In this document: piece after piece, positions 43,479 through 52,600 of the stretch | Numbering within the stretch: position 1 is the stretch's first letter | Layout of the letters: every line of letters starts with the position of its first letter | Assembly (NCBI GenBank): GCA_029721435.1 | Contig: CM056582.1 | Coordinates: 38,956,611 to 39,020,610 of the forward strand | DNA length: 64,000 bases | Direction: 5' to 3' | Source: Gymnothorax reevesii | Taxonomy: Eukaryota > Chordata > Actinopteri > Anguilliformes > Muraenidae | The notes under the pieces: generated by a model | What the model was told of the DNA's origin: nothing | The model's input: only the letters and a program-made list of their open reading frames with translations | Databases searched by the model: none | Made by a program: the position numbers and the translations under genes

Positions 43479-44383
43479 TTATAGCCTTGCATTTAAGTGC
43501 CTGTTTGTTTACAGTCAGATGCGTAGTTCTTGGGCAGAATTCATACATATTTTCTTGCAAGACTGCTGTCATAATGTCTTACCTCACCAGAATTGTGCCA
43601 ATAACGTTAGTCATCAAATTAGGAGCAGTTGCAACTGTTTCATTTGCAGGCTAACATTGTTGAGTACCTGTTTTGTCTCTACCGCTCTGCTGCTCTGTTA
43701 GAGGGGCGTGTGACTCGCAAGCAGTGACAGCGGTGGGCAACTGGAAGGGACGCGGCGACGGATGACAGACAGGAAGCTCAGCAAATCATTTTACTCGGAC
43801 TGAAGAAAATGATTGATCAGACTTTTATCAGAAATATATGAGAATTGAACGTGGATGAGTTTCAACACCTGGTAGATTTCTTTTACATTTTAGTGTGCCA
43901 TACGCTTATTAGGAGCATTTTAATATTACGAAAGAAAGGTGTAAAAATGCCAGAAATGTAAGAATTGCTTTTAGTGAGTTTTCACTGGTTTCCCTAACCT
44001 TAACCTTAATTCTAACCCTTAACCCGAAACCTGACCCTTAATTTAAAATTATCCCTGACCCTAATGTTAATCTGGCAGATGGAAATAAGTGACGACACCA
44101 AAAAATGCAGCCTACACTTTGAGATGCACCCATTGAGTGACGTAGACACCATTTGTCCGTTAATATCATATCAGGTGAGTTTGGGCGCCACTAGTGGTCG
44201 AAAATGAGTTATTTTGGGGTTATTGAAGACCTTTATCATGTGGATGAATATTTTGTGTCAATTACATTGTTTTTATGAAAAAAATCAGGGTCTGTGTCAA
44301 CAGTAACTCCGAAAATCCCTTGAGAAACCATGACAGAATGCAGTTACAGTGCTTAGCCTTTGTTTCAGGATGCTGACGTTGAG
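43479..44383. other. Intergenic interval with two minor repeats
   Basis: No gene. 43993-44075 is a CCTTAACCCTTAA-rich degenerate tract. 44087-44147 is the reverse complement of the dispersed GGGTGCATCTCAAAG repeat that also lies at about 14550-14650 and 15590-15690. Confidence 0.55.
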
Positions 44384-44482
44384 TTAAAGCTGCAGTTGGT
44401 AAGTTTTAGAAAAATAACTTCTTGTCATTTTTGCTAAAACTGTCACTGTGTACAGCCAGTATTACATAAAACTAGTACTCTG

Positions 44483-44975
44483 TGTAATGTGAATATAGGG
44501 CACTGGATGGCAGTATTTACCTTTTTTTTGTTAAGCCCAGACTGGAGCTAGGTTTGGACATGTTCTGGGCATGTCTGAAGCAAGTCCCAGAAAAAAGAAA
44601 AAAAAAGTCTAAAAGGTGGGAGGGGTTTGCAAAAGAGTATATAAGGAGGGAGAATTGAGACAGTACAGTAGTAGAAGAAATTGCAACGAGAAGGATACAT
44701 GTGACCAGACCTGTCATTCTGTTTAAGACCTGTGAAGCTTTTAGTGGATTTTTGCCTGTGTTCCAGCATTTTCCTCACCCAGGACATCACCAAGGAACCC
44801 AACCAAAAAAAAGGACTGTAAATATTTCTGGTTTTCTTATTTATCAATCTTGGTCATTTCTTGTAGATAATAGATTAGTTAGTTGTAAGTTGTTCAATTA
44901 AAAGTGTTTAAGTTTTAAAATTGTGTCTGTCATCCCTTGCTGTGATAAATATAATCACAAATTGGGGCCATGACA
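44483..44975 (+). repeat. 5' LTR of Gmr1-like copy 2
   Basis: TGTAATGTGAATATAGG at the start, GGGGCCATGACA at the end, TATA-like GTATATAA near 44636. Retains about 60 bp missing from its 3' partner. Confidence 0.93.
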
Positions 44976-44978
44976 AAT

Positions 44979-44995
44979 TGGGGGCTCGTCCGGGA
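44979..44995 (+). promoter_or_regulatory. Primer-binding site, tRNA-Pro type
   Basis: TGGGGGCTCGTCCGGGA, three bases after the LTR, is the tRNA-Pro complementary site familiar from gammaretroviruses. Confidence 0.85.
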
Positions 44996-45092
44996 GAGAA
45001 CATTGTGTGAGTCATTTATTGAAAATCTAACATTTCAAATTGTAAAATTGGTTTTTTTAATTGAATGCATATATATTGACAGATCAATAGCA

Positions 45093-46290
45093 ATGGATGA
45101 TTTCTTGGCATCACCAACCGTTAAGGTTTCGAAGTCTTTTAAAAAGACAGAACTGCTGGAAATATGCAGACATTTGGAGCTGACAGAGGTAAAACCAGCC
45201 ATGCGAAAAGCAAGACTGGCTAGAGAAATAGTTGAATATTACATTGATGAAAACGTGTTTGCACCAGGAGATCTGGAACAGTTTCCAGTGGAAAATCCAA
45301 ATATAGAAATGGAACTTAAATTGAAAATGCTAGAGATTGAAAGGGAGGAAAGAGGAAAAACAAAGAGAATTTGAGAGGGCAGAAAGAGAAAGGGAGGAAA
45401 AAGAAAAACAAAGAGAATTTGAGAGGGAAGAAAAAGAAAAACAAAGAGAATTTGAGTTTGAAAATTTTGCAAGACAGAGAGATTTTGAATTAGAGAAATT
45501 CGATAGAGAAGAAAGACTCCAAATGGAGCAACTAAAAATAAAAATAGCAACAGAGAATAAATTTCGGGCTAGCCAGGAGGTAAAATTGGTGCCTCCATTT
45601 TCGGAAAGGATGTTGACAACTATTTCCACTGTTTTGAAAAGGTAGCAAAGAGTTGCCAGTGGCTAAAGGAACACTGGCCTCTGTTGTTGCAAACTGTCCT
45701 CAAGGGTAAAGCTCAACAAGCCTATTTGGCCTTGTCTGCAGATGATCCCTCTGATTATGAGGCTGTCAAAAAGGTTATTTTGAGAGCTTATGAGTTGGTT
45801 CCAGAGGCTGACCGACAGAAATTCAGAGGTCTGAAGAAATCTGAAAATCAGACTTATGTGGAATTTGCTAGCGAGAAGCAGGTTTGTTTTGAGCACTGGT
45901 GTACTTCTATGGAGGTCAAGGATGATTTCAACTCACTAAAAGAGATGGTGTTAGTTGAAGAATTCAAGAACTGTGTTAAGGATGATATTAAGACCTACCT
46001 TAATGAGAAGCAAGCATTGAATTCGCAGTCAGCTGCCAAATTTGCAGATGAATATGTTCTCACACATAAGTCCAAATTTCAGTCTAGCAGTAACAATAGA
46101 TGGTTCCAATATCAGAAAAAAAGGGAACGGTGATACCCAGGATTCCTCACCCAAGGACAAAGACAAATCTGGTGATGGTGCTCAGAAATCCAGTCACAGG
46201 TCTGATCAAAGTGTGAAAGCTGACAGTGACAAAAGTGGTCTAGTTTGCAGTTATTGCAAGAAATCTGGTCATGTTACAACTAACTGTTGG
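45093..46290 (+). pseudogene. Gag of Gmr1-like copy 2, with SCAN-like capsid segment
   Basis: This encodes the virus-like particle protein. The start codon is ATG 45093 (MDDFLASPTVKV). The N-terminal part includes ELLEICRHLELTEVKP, followed by a highly charged coiled coil built from repeats of a REFEREEKEKQ-like unit (45340-45560) after a frameshift near 45357. A second frameshift near 45605 leads to the capsid frame 45684-46133. This contains AYELVPEADRQKFRGL, FASEKQVCFEHWC and VLVEEFKNCVKDDIKTYLNE, the helices and spacing of the SCAN domain. A third shift near 46100 leads to the zinc knuckle CSYCKKSGHVTTNC (46246-46287). Confidence 0.88.
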
Positions 46291-46299
46291 TTCCTAAAA

Positions 46300-46846
46300 G
46301 CTAAGAAAGAAAAAGAAAAGGATACCAAACCAAATGCCTTTGTGAAAACAAGGTTAGAAACCCCTGTAGTAGATGATCAGTCTGCTAAATTGCCTGCTTC
46401 TTGTGGGGCTAAAAAGCCTGATACTGCTGACTTTGTGAGGGAGGAATTTCTTCCATTTGTGTCAGAGGGATTTGTGGCTCTGAATGAGCATACTACTCCT
46501 GTCCCCATATATATCCTAAGGGATACCGGAGCTTCTCAGTCACTTTTGTTGATGGACTCCTTGGAGTTACGTCATACTTGTACAAGGTATTGAAGGGAGG
46601 ACTGTATTTGCACCCCTGCGCTCTATATTCTTGAAGTCAGATTTAGTTACAGGACAGGTAAAAGTGGGACTTATGTCATGTCTACCTATCAAAGGTGTTT
46701 CTCTGTTGCTAGGCAATGACCTGGCTGGGGGCAAAGTAGTTCCCCCTGTACATCTTACTTCACAGCCGAGCACTGAAGATGGCGATGAGGACCCATCTCT
46801 GTATCCTTCTTGCGCAGTGACTCGTGCTATGGCCAAGAAGGCTTAA
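46300..46846 (+). pseudogene. Aspartic protease region of Gmr1-like copy 2
   Basis: After the knuckle the same frame reaches RDTGASQSLL, with catalytic D-T-G at 46522-46530. It stops near 46591. A shifted frame (46631-46846) supplies the second half, including VSLLLGNDLAGGKV, the I-L-G-x-D-type flap-side motif of retropepsins. It is broken by a single frameshift. The following TRAMAKK is a plausible junction to the integrase part of pol. Confidence 0.8.
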
Positions 46847-46861
46847 GAAGTAGATGATGAG

Positions 46862-48311
46862 GTGCCATCCAGCACATTGAATAGTCATGACTCAGGTGGT
46901 TCGCCTAATGACTCTGTTCGGCCTACTATGGTTTCTCCGTTTGAGGACTTATCAGATACTTTTATCAGTTCTCTATTCAGCCAGCCGGATGGGTCTGGTG
47001 ATTCTGATGTGTCTGGAGACTTGTCTCTGTCCAGAAAGCGGTTGATTGAGGAGCAAACTAATGATCCTGGAATTTGTGTACCAAAGAGGAGAGCCCTTCC
47101 TGATAAAGAAATAGACGCAGTTCCAGTTGGGTATTATCTCAAGGATGGTGTGTTGATGCGGAAGTGGCGCCCTCCTGATATCCCTGCCAATGCAGATTGG
47201 GCAGTGGTCAAGCAAATTGTTATTCCGAAGGTCTACAGGAATGAGATCTTAACAATGGCTCATACCTTAAGGAGGTCATCTTGGTGTTAACAAGACTGTT
47301 GATAAGATCATGAAACACTTCTTCTGGCCTGGGCTTCGGAAAGACGTTTCCAACTTTTGCGAAACCAGTCACGCTTGTCAGGTAGTTGGAAAACACCAGT
47401 TAGACCCACCTGTAGCTCCATTGCAGCCTATCCCAACATTTGGGGAGCCCTTCTCTAAGGTTATTGTTGATTGTGTTAGTCCATTACCCAAGACTAGATC
47501 TGGAAATCAGTACTTGTTGACAATCATGTGTGCATCTACCAGACTCCCTGAAGCTATACCTCTACGCAACATCAAGGCAACTGCAATCTCAAAGGCTTTG
47601 TTAAAGTTCTTCACGTTGTTTGGCCTTCCCAGGGAAATTCAGTCAGACTAAGGTAGCAATTTCACTTCCGGATTGTTTCAGCAGGTTGTGTCTGAACTAG
47701 GTGCAAAGCAGATTCTTTCTAGTGCCTATCATCCAGAAAGTCAGGGTGCCTTAGAGCGGTTTCACTCCACTCTCAAGACAATGATGAGGACTTATTGTTA
47801 TGACCATGAGAAAGACTGGGATGAAGGTGTTCATTTGCTGTTGTTTGCAGCTAGAGAAGCAGTGCAGGAGTCTACTGGATTCAGTTAATTTGAGCTAGTG
47901 TTTGGCCATGAAGTGAGAGGACCTTTGCTATTGTTGAGTGAACAATGGCAAGAGGAAGAGCCGCACATCAGTCTGTTAGAATATGTTAGCAAGTTCAAGG
48001 ACAGATTGCGTGCAGCATGTGACCTAGCCAAAGAGAACTTGAAATCAAGTCAAGGAAAAATGAAAACTTGGTATGATCATTAGGCTAGAAGCTGTGAGTT
48101 TAAACCAGGAGACAAGGTCCTTGTGTTGTTTCCCTTGCAGTCTAATCCATTGCTGGCTAGATTTCATGGTCCTTATGAAATTCTGACAAAACTCAATGAT
48201 CTCAATTACATTGTGAAGACTCCAGATAGGAGAAAGCCAAAACAGTTGTGTCACATTAACATGCTGAAGGCTTATCATGATAGAAATGCTAGGGTTGCAG
48301 CTGTCACTTGA
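46862..48311 (+). pseudogene. Integrase of Gmr1-like copy 2 (upstream of RT)
   Basis: The zinc-binding part spans a frameshift near 47285 (AHTLRR, then LGVNKTVDKIMKHFFWPGLR), and its second Cys has become Ser (CETSHAC). The catalytic core shows VDCVSPLPKTRSGNQY (first Asp), IQSD followed at once by TAG where GSNF should continue (second Asp, 47648-47650), and YHPESQGALERFHSTLK (Glu). Stops also lie at 47886 and 48081. The C-terminal part has FKPGDKVLVLFP and GPYEILTKLNDLNYIVKTP. All three acidic residues are present. Being 5' of RT is the reverse of ordinary Ty3/Gypsy. Confidence 0.92.
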
Positions 48312-48590
48312 GATCCTCCAATGGCTGCAATTTGTGAAGATGAGGGGGAGTTTAAAGATGATGAACCTAGAATTAAAGCTGAAGTTCTTTCATGTAAATT
48401 GTCAAATTCTGAAGTGTTGCAAAATCTTGATGTAAAACTCCAGCACTTAGAACCCTCACAGAGAGATCAGTTTGAGAGGTTGATCAAGAGATATTAGGAT
48501 CTGTTTCCTGATGTTCCAAAGAGAGTTTCTATAGCCTCTCATGATGTAGATGTTGGTGATGCCAAACCAATAAAACAGCATCCGTACCGG

Positions 48591-49823
48591 ATGAATCCAG
48601 AAAAGAGAAAGATTGTTGAGAAAGAGGTTGAGTACATGTTAGAACATGATATTATCAGACCCTCCAACTCAGATTGGAGTTCACCCTGTGTGCTAGTTCC
48701 AAAACCTGATGGAAGTACTAAATTCTGTACAGATTATCGCAAAGTCAATGCTGTAACTAGAACTGATGTGTTTCCAATACCTAGGATTGATGATTGTATT
48801 GGTAGAGTAGGGCAAGCAAAGTTTCTGGCCAAGATTGATTTTTTGAAGGGTTATTAGTCTGTGCCTTTAACTGAGAGGGCCAAGAGCATCTCTGCTTTTG
48901 CCACACCATCTGGGTTGTACCAGTATGAAGTCCGACCCTTTGGCCTGAAAAATGCCCCAGCCGCTTTCCAAAGGATGATACAGTCTACAATCGCTGGATT
49001 GCCACACATGGGTGCGTACATAGACGACCTGATCACATGGAGTGACTCCTGGGAAGAACATCTGAAAGATGTAGAGACGTTGTTCCAGCGCCTGACCCAG
49101 GCCAACCTGACTGTTAACCTGAACAAGAGTGACTTTGATTGTGCTACTGTCACCTATCTTGGCTACGTCATAGGCCAGGGTAAGGTGGCACCCATAAATG
49201 CTAAAGTCCAAGCCATTATGGATTTTCCAGTTCCTGACAACAAAAAAGCTTTGCGCCGCTTCCTTGGAATGATCGGGTACTACCGCAAGTTCTGCAAGAA
49301 CTTTGCTGAGATTGCTCTCAGTCTAACTAACCAACTGAAGAAAGGCGTAAAGTTCGCTTGGGATGATGCATGCCAGAGAGCCTTCGATGGCCTAAAGTCT
49401 CTGCTGTGTCACTTCCCCGTGCTCAAATCTCCTGACTTCAACAAACCGTTCTCCATTGCAGTCGATGCTAGCGACCAAGCCTGTGGATCTGTGGTCCTAC
49501 AGAGAAGTGACTCTGATGACATTGAGCATCCCGTGGCATACTTCTCCAGGAAGTTCAATCGCAACCAAAGGAACTATTCCACAATAGAGAAGGAACTGTT
49601 GGCTCTGGTTCTATCTTTACAACACTTTGAGGTTTATGTTTGTACAGGGCAAAAGCCAATGATTGTGTACACTGACCACAATCCGTTAATGTTTTTGAGT
49701 AAGATGAAAAACAAGAATCGAAGATTGTTGAATTGGAGTTTTATTTTTCAGGAGTTTGACTTGGAAATTAAGCATGTAAAGGGCACTGACAATGTAATTG
49801 CTGATTGCTTATCCCGTGTTTGA
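48591..49823 (+). pseudogene. Reverse transcriptase/RNase H of Gmr1-like copy 2 (one stop)
   Basis: A single frame from the conserved HPYRMNPEKRK region to TGA at 49821-49823, interrupted only by TAG near 48855 (a FLKGY-stop-SVPLTE context). RT motifs are PCVLVPKPDGSTKFCTDYRKVN, FGLKNAPAAFQRMI and GAYIDDLITWS (catalytic pair), with connection FLGMIGYYRKF. RNase H motifs are VDASDQACGS, EKELLALVLSLQHF, VYTDHNPLMF and GTDNVIADCLSRV. It ends about 140 bp before the 3' LTR, so RNase H is the last pol domain. This is the best-preserved coding piece of the element. Confidence 0.92.
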
Positions 49824-49960
49824 ATATGTATATATATATCACGCGTTTATTTGAATATTGTATGATATGTATATATAGACAAGTGTCCACTTAACCATTT
49901 TGTATTGAAAAGAAAAATTTTGCCTTTATGAGTCAAAATTTTTCCCTTTTGGAATGGAGG

Positions 49961-50391
49961 TATAATGTGAATATAGGCCACTGGATGGCAGTATTTACCT
50001 TTTTTTCTGTTAAGCCCAGACTGGAGCTAGGTGGGAGGGGTTATGCAAAAGAGTATATAAGGAGGGAGAATTGAGACAGTAAAGTAGTAGGAGAAATTTC
50101 AAGGAGATGGATACATGTGACCAGACCTGTCATTCTGTTTAAGACCTGTGAAGCTTTTAGTGGATTTTTGCCTGTGTTCGAGCATTTTCCTCACCCAGGA
50201 CATCACCAAGGAACCCAACCAAAAAAAAGGACTGTAAATATTTCTGGTTTTCTTACTTATCAATCTTGGTCATTAGTTGTAGGTAGTAGATTAGTTAGTT
50301 GTAAGTTGTTCAATTAAAAGTGTTTAAGTTTTAAAATGGTGTCTGTCATCCTTTGCTGTTGTAAATGTAATAACAAATTGGGGCCATAACA
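49961..50391 (+). repeat. 3' LTR of Gmr1-like copy 2
   Basis: It follows the purine tract GGAATGGAGG, begins TATAATG (ancestral TGTAATG) and ends GGGGCCATAACA. An internal deletion of about 60 bp after GGAGCTAGG distinguishes it from the 5' LTR. Confidence 0.92.
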
Positions 50392-50667
50392 TCTGTAATA
50401 AAAAAAGGCTCCTTTAAACCCACCTAATGCTCCTACTGCAATTTAAAAGAATCGTACAGACCAACCAAAAAGAACCAATTAGAGCCAGGATGGTGTCTGA
50501 CAGCCATCAAACAGTGCACATGCACGCGCTGCAGACAGCCCCCTCCCCCTTCCTCCTCAGTTCATGCCAGTGCTCAGTCAAGTTCAAATCTCCGCGAGCG
50601 GATTCCGGAGCTTAGAGCCATCAGGGAGGAAAAAATACTGAAATCTCAGTTACCAGAAACAGCACAC

Positions 50668-50849
50668 ATGGCTAAGACAAGTAAAAAGGGAAGCCAGAAG
50701 AAAAAAAAACCACATAAGAAAGAATTTAACCATTTAACCCAGGATAAAACCAGAGTGAACATCAGACTGGATTTTTAGAAGTGCAAGGAACTCCTTGATC
50801 TGGAAGTATTAAAAATTGATACAGAGTTTGCGACTTTTCTCCTTGACAG
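50668..50849 (+). pseudogene. Exon-like frame inside the TTAA-flanked element
   Basis: ATG 50668 opens MAKTSKKGSQKKKKPHKK, a strongly basic start. It runs through RVNIRLDF, an in-frame TAG (50776-50778) and KCKELLDLEVLKIDTEFA, then FLLDR at a splice-donor-like CAG/GTAAAC (50849/50850). The Asp-rich helix ending in FLLD recalls the first coding exon of multicopy, transposon-derived fish genes, from general familiarity only. Its position suggests the remains of the transposase or accessory gene of the host element. Alternatively it is a captured gene fragment. Confidence 0.45.
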
Positions 50850-51404
50850 GTAAACCCCTGCTTTATTTGTTGGTTCATTTTTGCTTTGCAAATAAGCGAG
50901 TTGGCGCCGCTGACATGATCACCAAACTAACCCCAGCCCTAACCAGCATCAATTAATTTTCGCTCTGCAAAAAAGCAGTGAAATTCTCTTACAAGCACTG
51001 TCGCTGTTCTAATAGCCAGAGTCTTGTAATTGTTACAGTATCCGCAGTGTATGTGATGTTACTGTGATGTTACAGTTGAACTAATGTTAGCTTGTTTCAG
51101 ATGCTAGAGCTAACGTTACTGGCATTGATTTATAAGAAAGCAGCAGAAAATCTCTTTATAAAGTGACCTGGCAGTCTTATCAGTTGTGTTGTTGTCCTTA
51201 TTAATGTGTGTAACGTTTCCGTGCTCTCAAAGCTAAATGCTGACATACATGATTTACTGGCCATTCAGCTGGATTCACGACAGTTTCTGTCCTAAAAAAA
51301 TGGGTAATTTACTGAAATAAGTGTGTGCTGGGTTTTTAATGAATACATACTGCTGTAGATTACTTTTCATGTCGACATGATTTATTTCTGCTCGTTTGTT
51401 GGCA

Positions 51405-52153
51405 GGCGTGTCATTGGACCCGAAAAATCCTGAGCTAATATCCCTCCTTGTTTTGAAAATAATTAATCCTGGCTAATTCGAAATGGGTTTCGTTATTAAC
51501 ACGTTTTTCAATTCATGAATGATCAAGTGGCAATCAAAGACACGGCTTCTCTTCCTCATGCAATCTAAAAGCGACAAAATAATGGGCTGCATTCAGGACA
51601 GAAAAACAATTTAATTATAATTAGGTCTATGCGGTATTTCAGGCTAGTAAGTGGTTTCGTCCGTTTACATTTTCCAATCGGACAGCTGTCTATTTTTATT
51701 TTTTTTTTACTACGAATTGAGCGACCGTGCTGCAAAAACAGGTGTATGTACTTGTCGCCGAAATTACCTTCATTCGCTGAAGAGTTATGAAATGCCATCG
51801 TCGAGTAATGGTGCATAGACCAAATTATAATCAAATAATTTTTCGGTACTGAATGTAGCCTATTATTTTGTCACTTTTGGATCGCATGGGGGAGAGAAGC
51901 CGTGTCTTCAACTGCCACTTGATTATTCTTGAATTGGAAAACGTGTGAATGAAGAACCATCTAGAATTTGCCAGAACTAATTATTATCCCTCGCCGCGTG
52001 ATTAGCACGAAGCGAGGGATGTAGCATTGGGCTCCGTCCGTACGGACACATAAAATTGAGGCGGCGGGGGATATTGCCATGTTAGTGGCAAACACTTGTT
52101 TTCAATAAAAGGAGGGATATTAGCCCCGGAATTTTCAGGTCTAACGACGCGCC
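51405..52153. mobile_element. Palindromic MITE with about 200-bp arms
   Basis: Left arm from GGCGTGTCATTGGACC (51405) and right arm ending GGTCTAACGACGCGCC (52153) pair over most of their length, for example ATGATCAAGTGGCA and TGCCACTTGATTATTC, and AGACACGGCTTCTC and complement. The central about 220 bp is unpaired. The right arm is interrupted by a short hairpin-led insert. Confidence 0.7.
51985..52099. mobile_element. 115-bp hairpin-led short element, copy a
   Basis: The intact left arm of the surrounding MITE shows exactly what was inserted: TATCCCTCGCC...CACTTGT between AATTAT and TTTCAA, with no target duplication. A 5' hairpin (CCCTCGC with GCGAGGG, inner CGTG with CACG) is followed by GGGCTCCGTCCGTACGGACA, then GGCGGGGGATA, then a small hairpin TTGCC...GGCAA shortly before the 3' end. 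Confidence 0.75.
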
Positions 52154-52477
52154 GGCTTGTTGGCCAGCAGTGTTGACTGTTCGCAACAGTAACGTCTCGC
52201 CTTGGCAACTTGGCCGCTTTCATAATGTGAACGTGCAAAATCTCTCCACAGTTGCATGCGTAACAGTTTGCGTGCCCTTGCATGCACGGCAGCTTTCTGG
52301 GGGAGGGTCTGAGGAGTGCAGTGGAGAGGGAGGGGGAGGGATCTGAAGGTAGCTTTTTTCAAATTTTTGTGCGAAGTCCTCTCTCTCCTCAAAGTTACCA
52401 ACTGCAGCTTTAAGGTATTCTGCCTCTGTTTAGCCGCTCATCAAAGCGATGTGACTGTACAGCCCTGAAGTTACGGT
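52154..52477. other. Flank of TTAA element and short host interval
   Basis: A GC-rich right subterminal region of the TTAA element extends to 52409, then 64 bp of flank precede the solo LTR. No gene. Confidence 0.5.
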
Positions 52478-52600
52478 TGTTATGGCCCCAATTTGTTATG
52501 ACATATCAGACAGCAAGGGATGACAGAGAAAATTTTAAAAACTTAAACAGATTTAATTAAACAAAGCACTGACCCAGATTGGAATAAATATATATATATA

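Larger units (their letters stand above)
44483..50391 (+). mobile_element. Gmr1-like Ty3/Gypsy retrotransposon, copy 2, complete structure
   Basis: LTRs lie at 44483-44975 and 49961-50391, with a primer-binding site, Gag, protease, integrase, RT and RNase H, and a polypurine tract. Integrase (47000-48311) precedes RT (48591-49823), which is the defining domain order of Gmr1-like elements. The flanking TCTG (44479-44482, 50392-50395) is the target duplication. A handful of frameshifts and stops in each domain make it non-autonomous, but every domain is recognisable. It sits inside a TTAA-flanked DNA transposon. Confidence 0.93.
44388..52409. mobile_element. TTAA-flanked DNA transposon carrying nested elements
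   Basis: The left end AGCTGCAGTTGGTAAGTTTT (44388) and right end AAAGTTACCAACTGCAGCT (ending 52409) are inverted. Each is flanked by TTAA (44384-44387, 52410-52413), the target of piggyBac and Kolobok elements. Once the Gmr1-like insertion is removed, the element is about 2.1 kb. It holds one exon-like frame (50668-50849) and a palindromic MITE with a further short insert. I cannot tell Kolobok from piggyBac without the transposase. Confidence 0.68.

Noticed and set aside
45239..45629. - strand frames full of Phe, Leu and Ser that look transmembrane
   Set aside because: They are antisense to the charged coiled-coil repeats of the Gmr1-like Gag.
51985..52099. A Helitron with standard TC...CTRR ends
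   Set aside because: The 3' end reads CTTG rather than CTRR and only two clear copies are visible, so I report it as unclassified.
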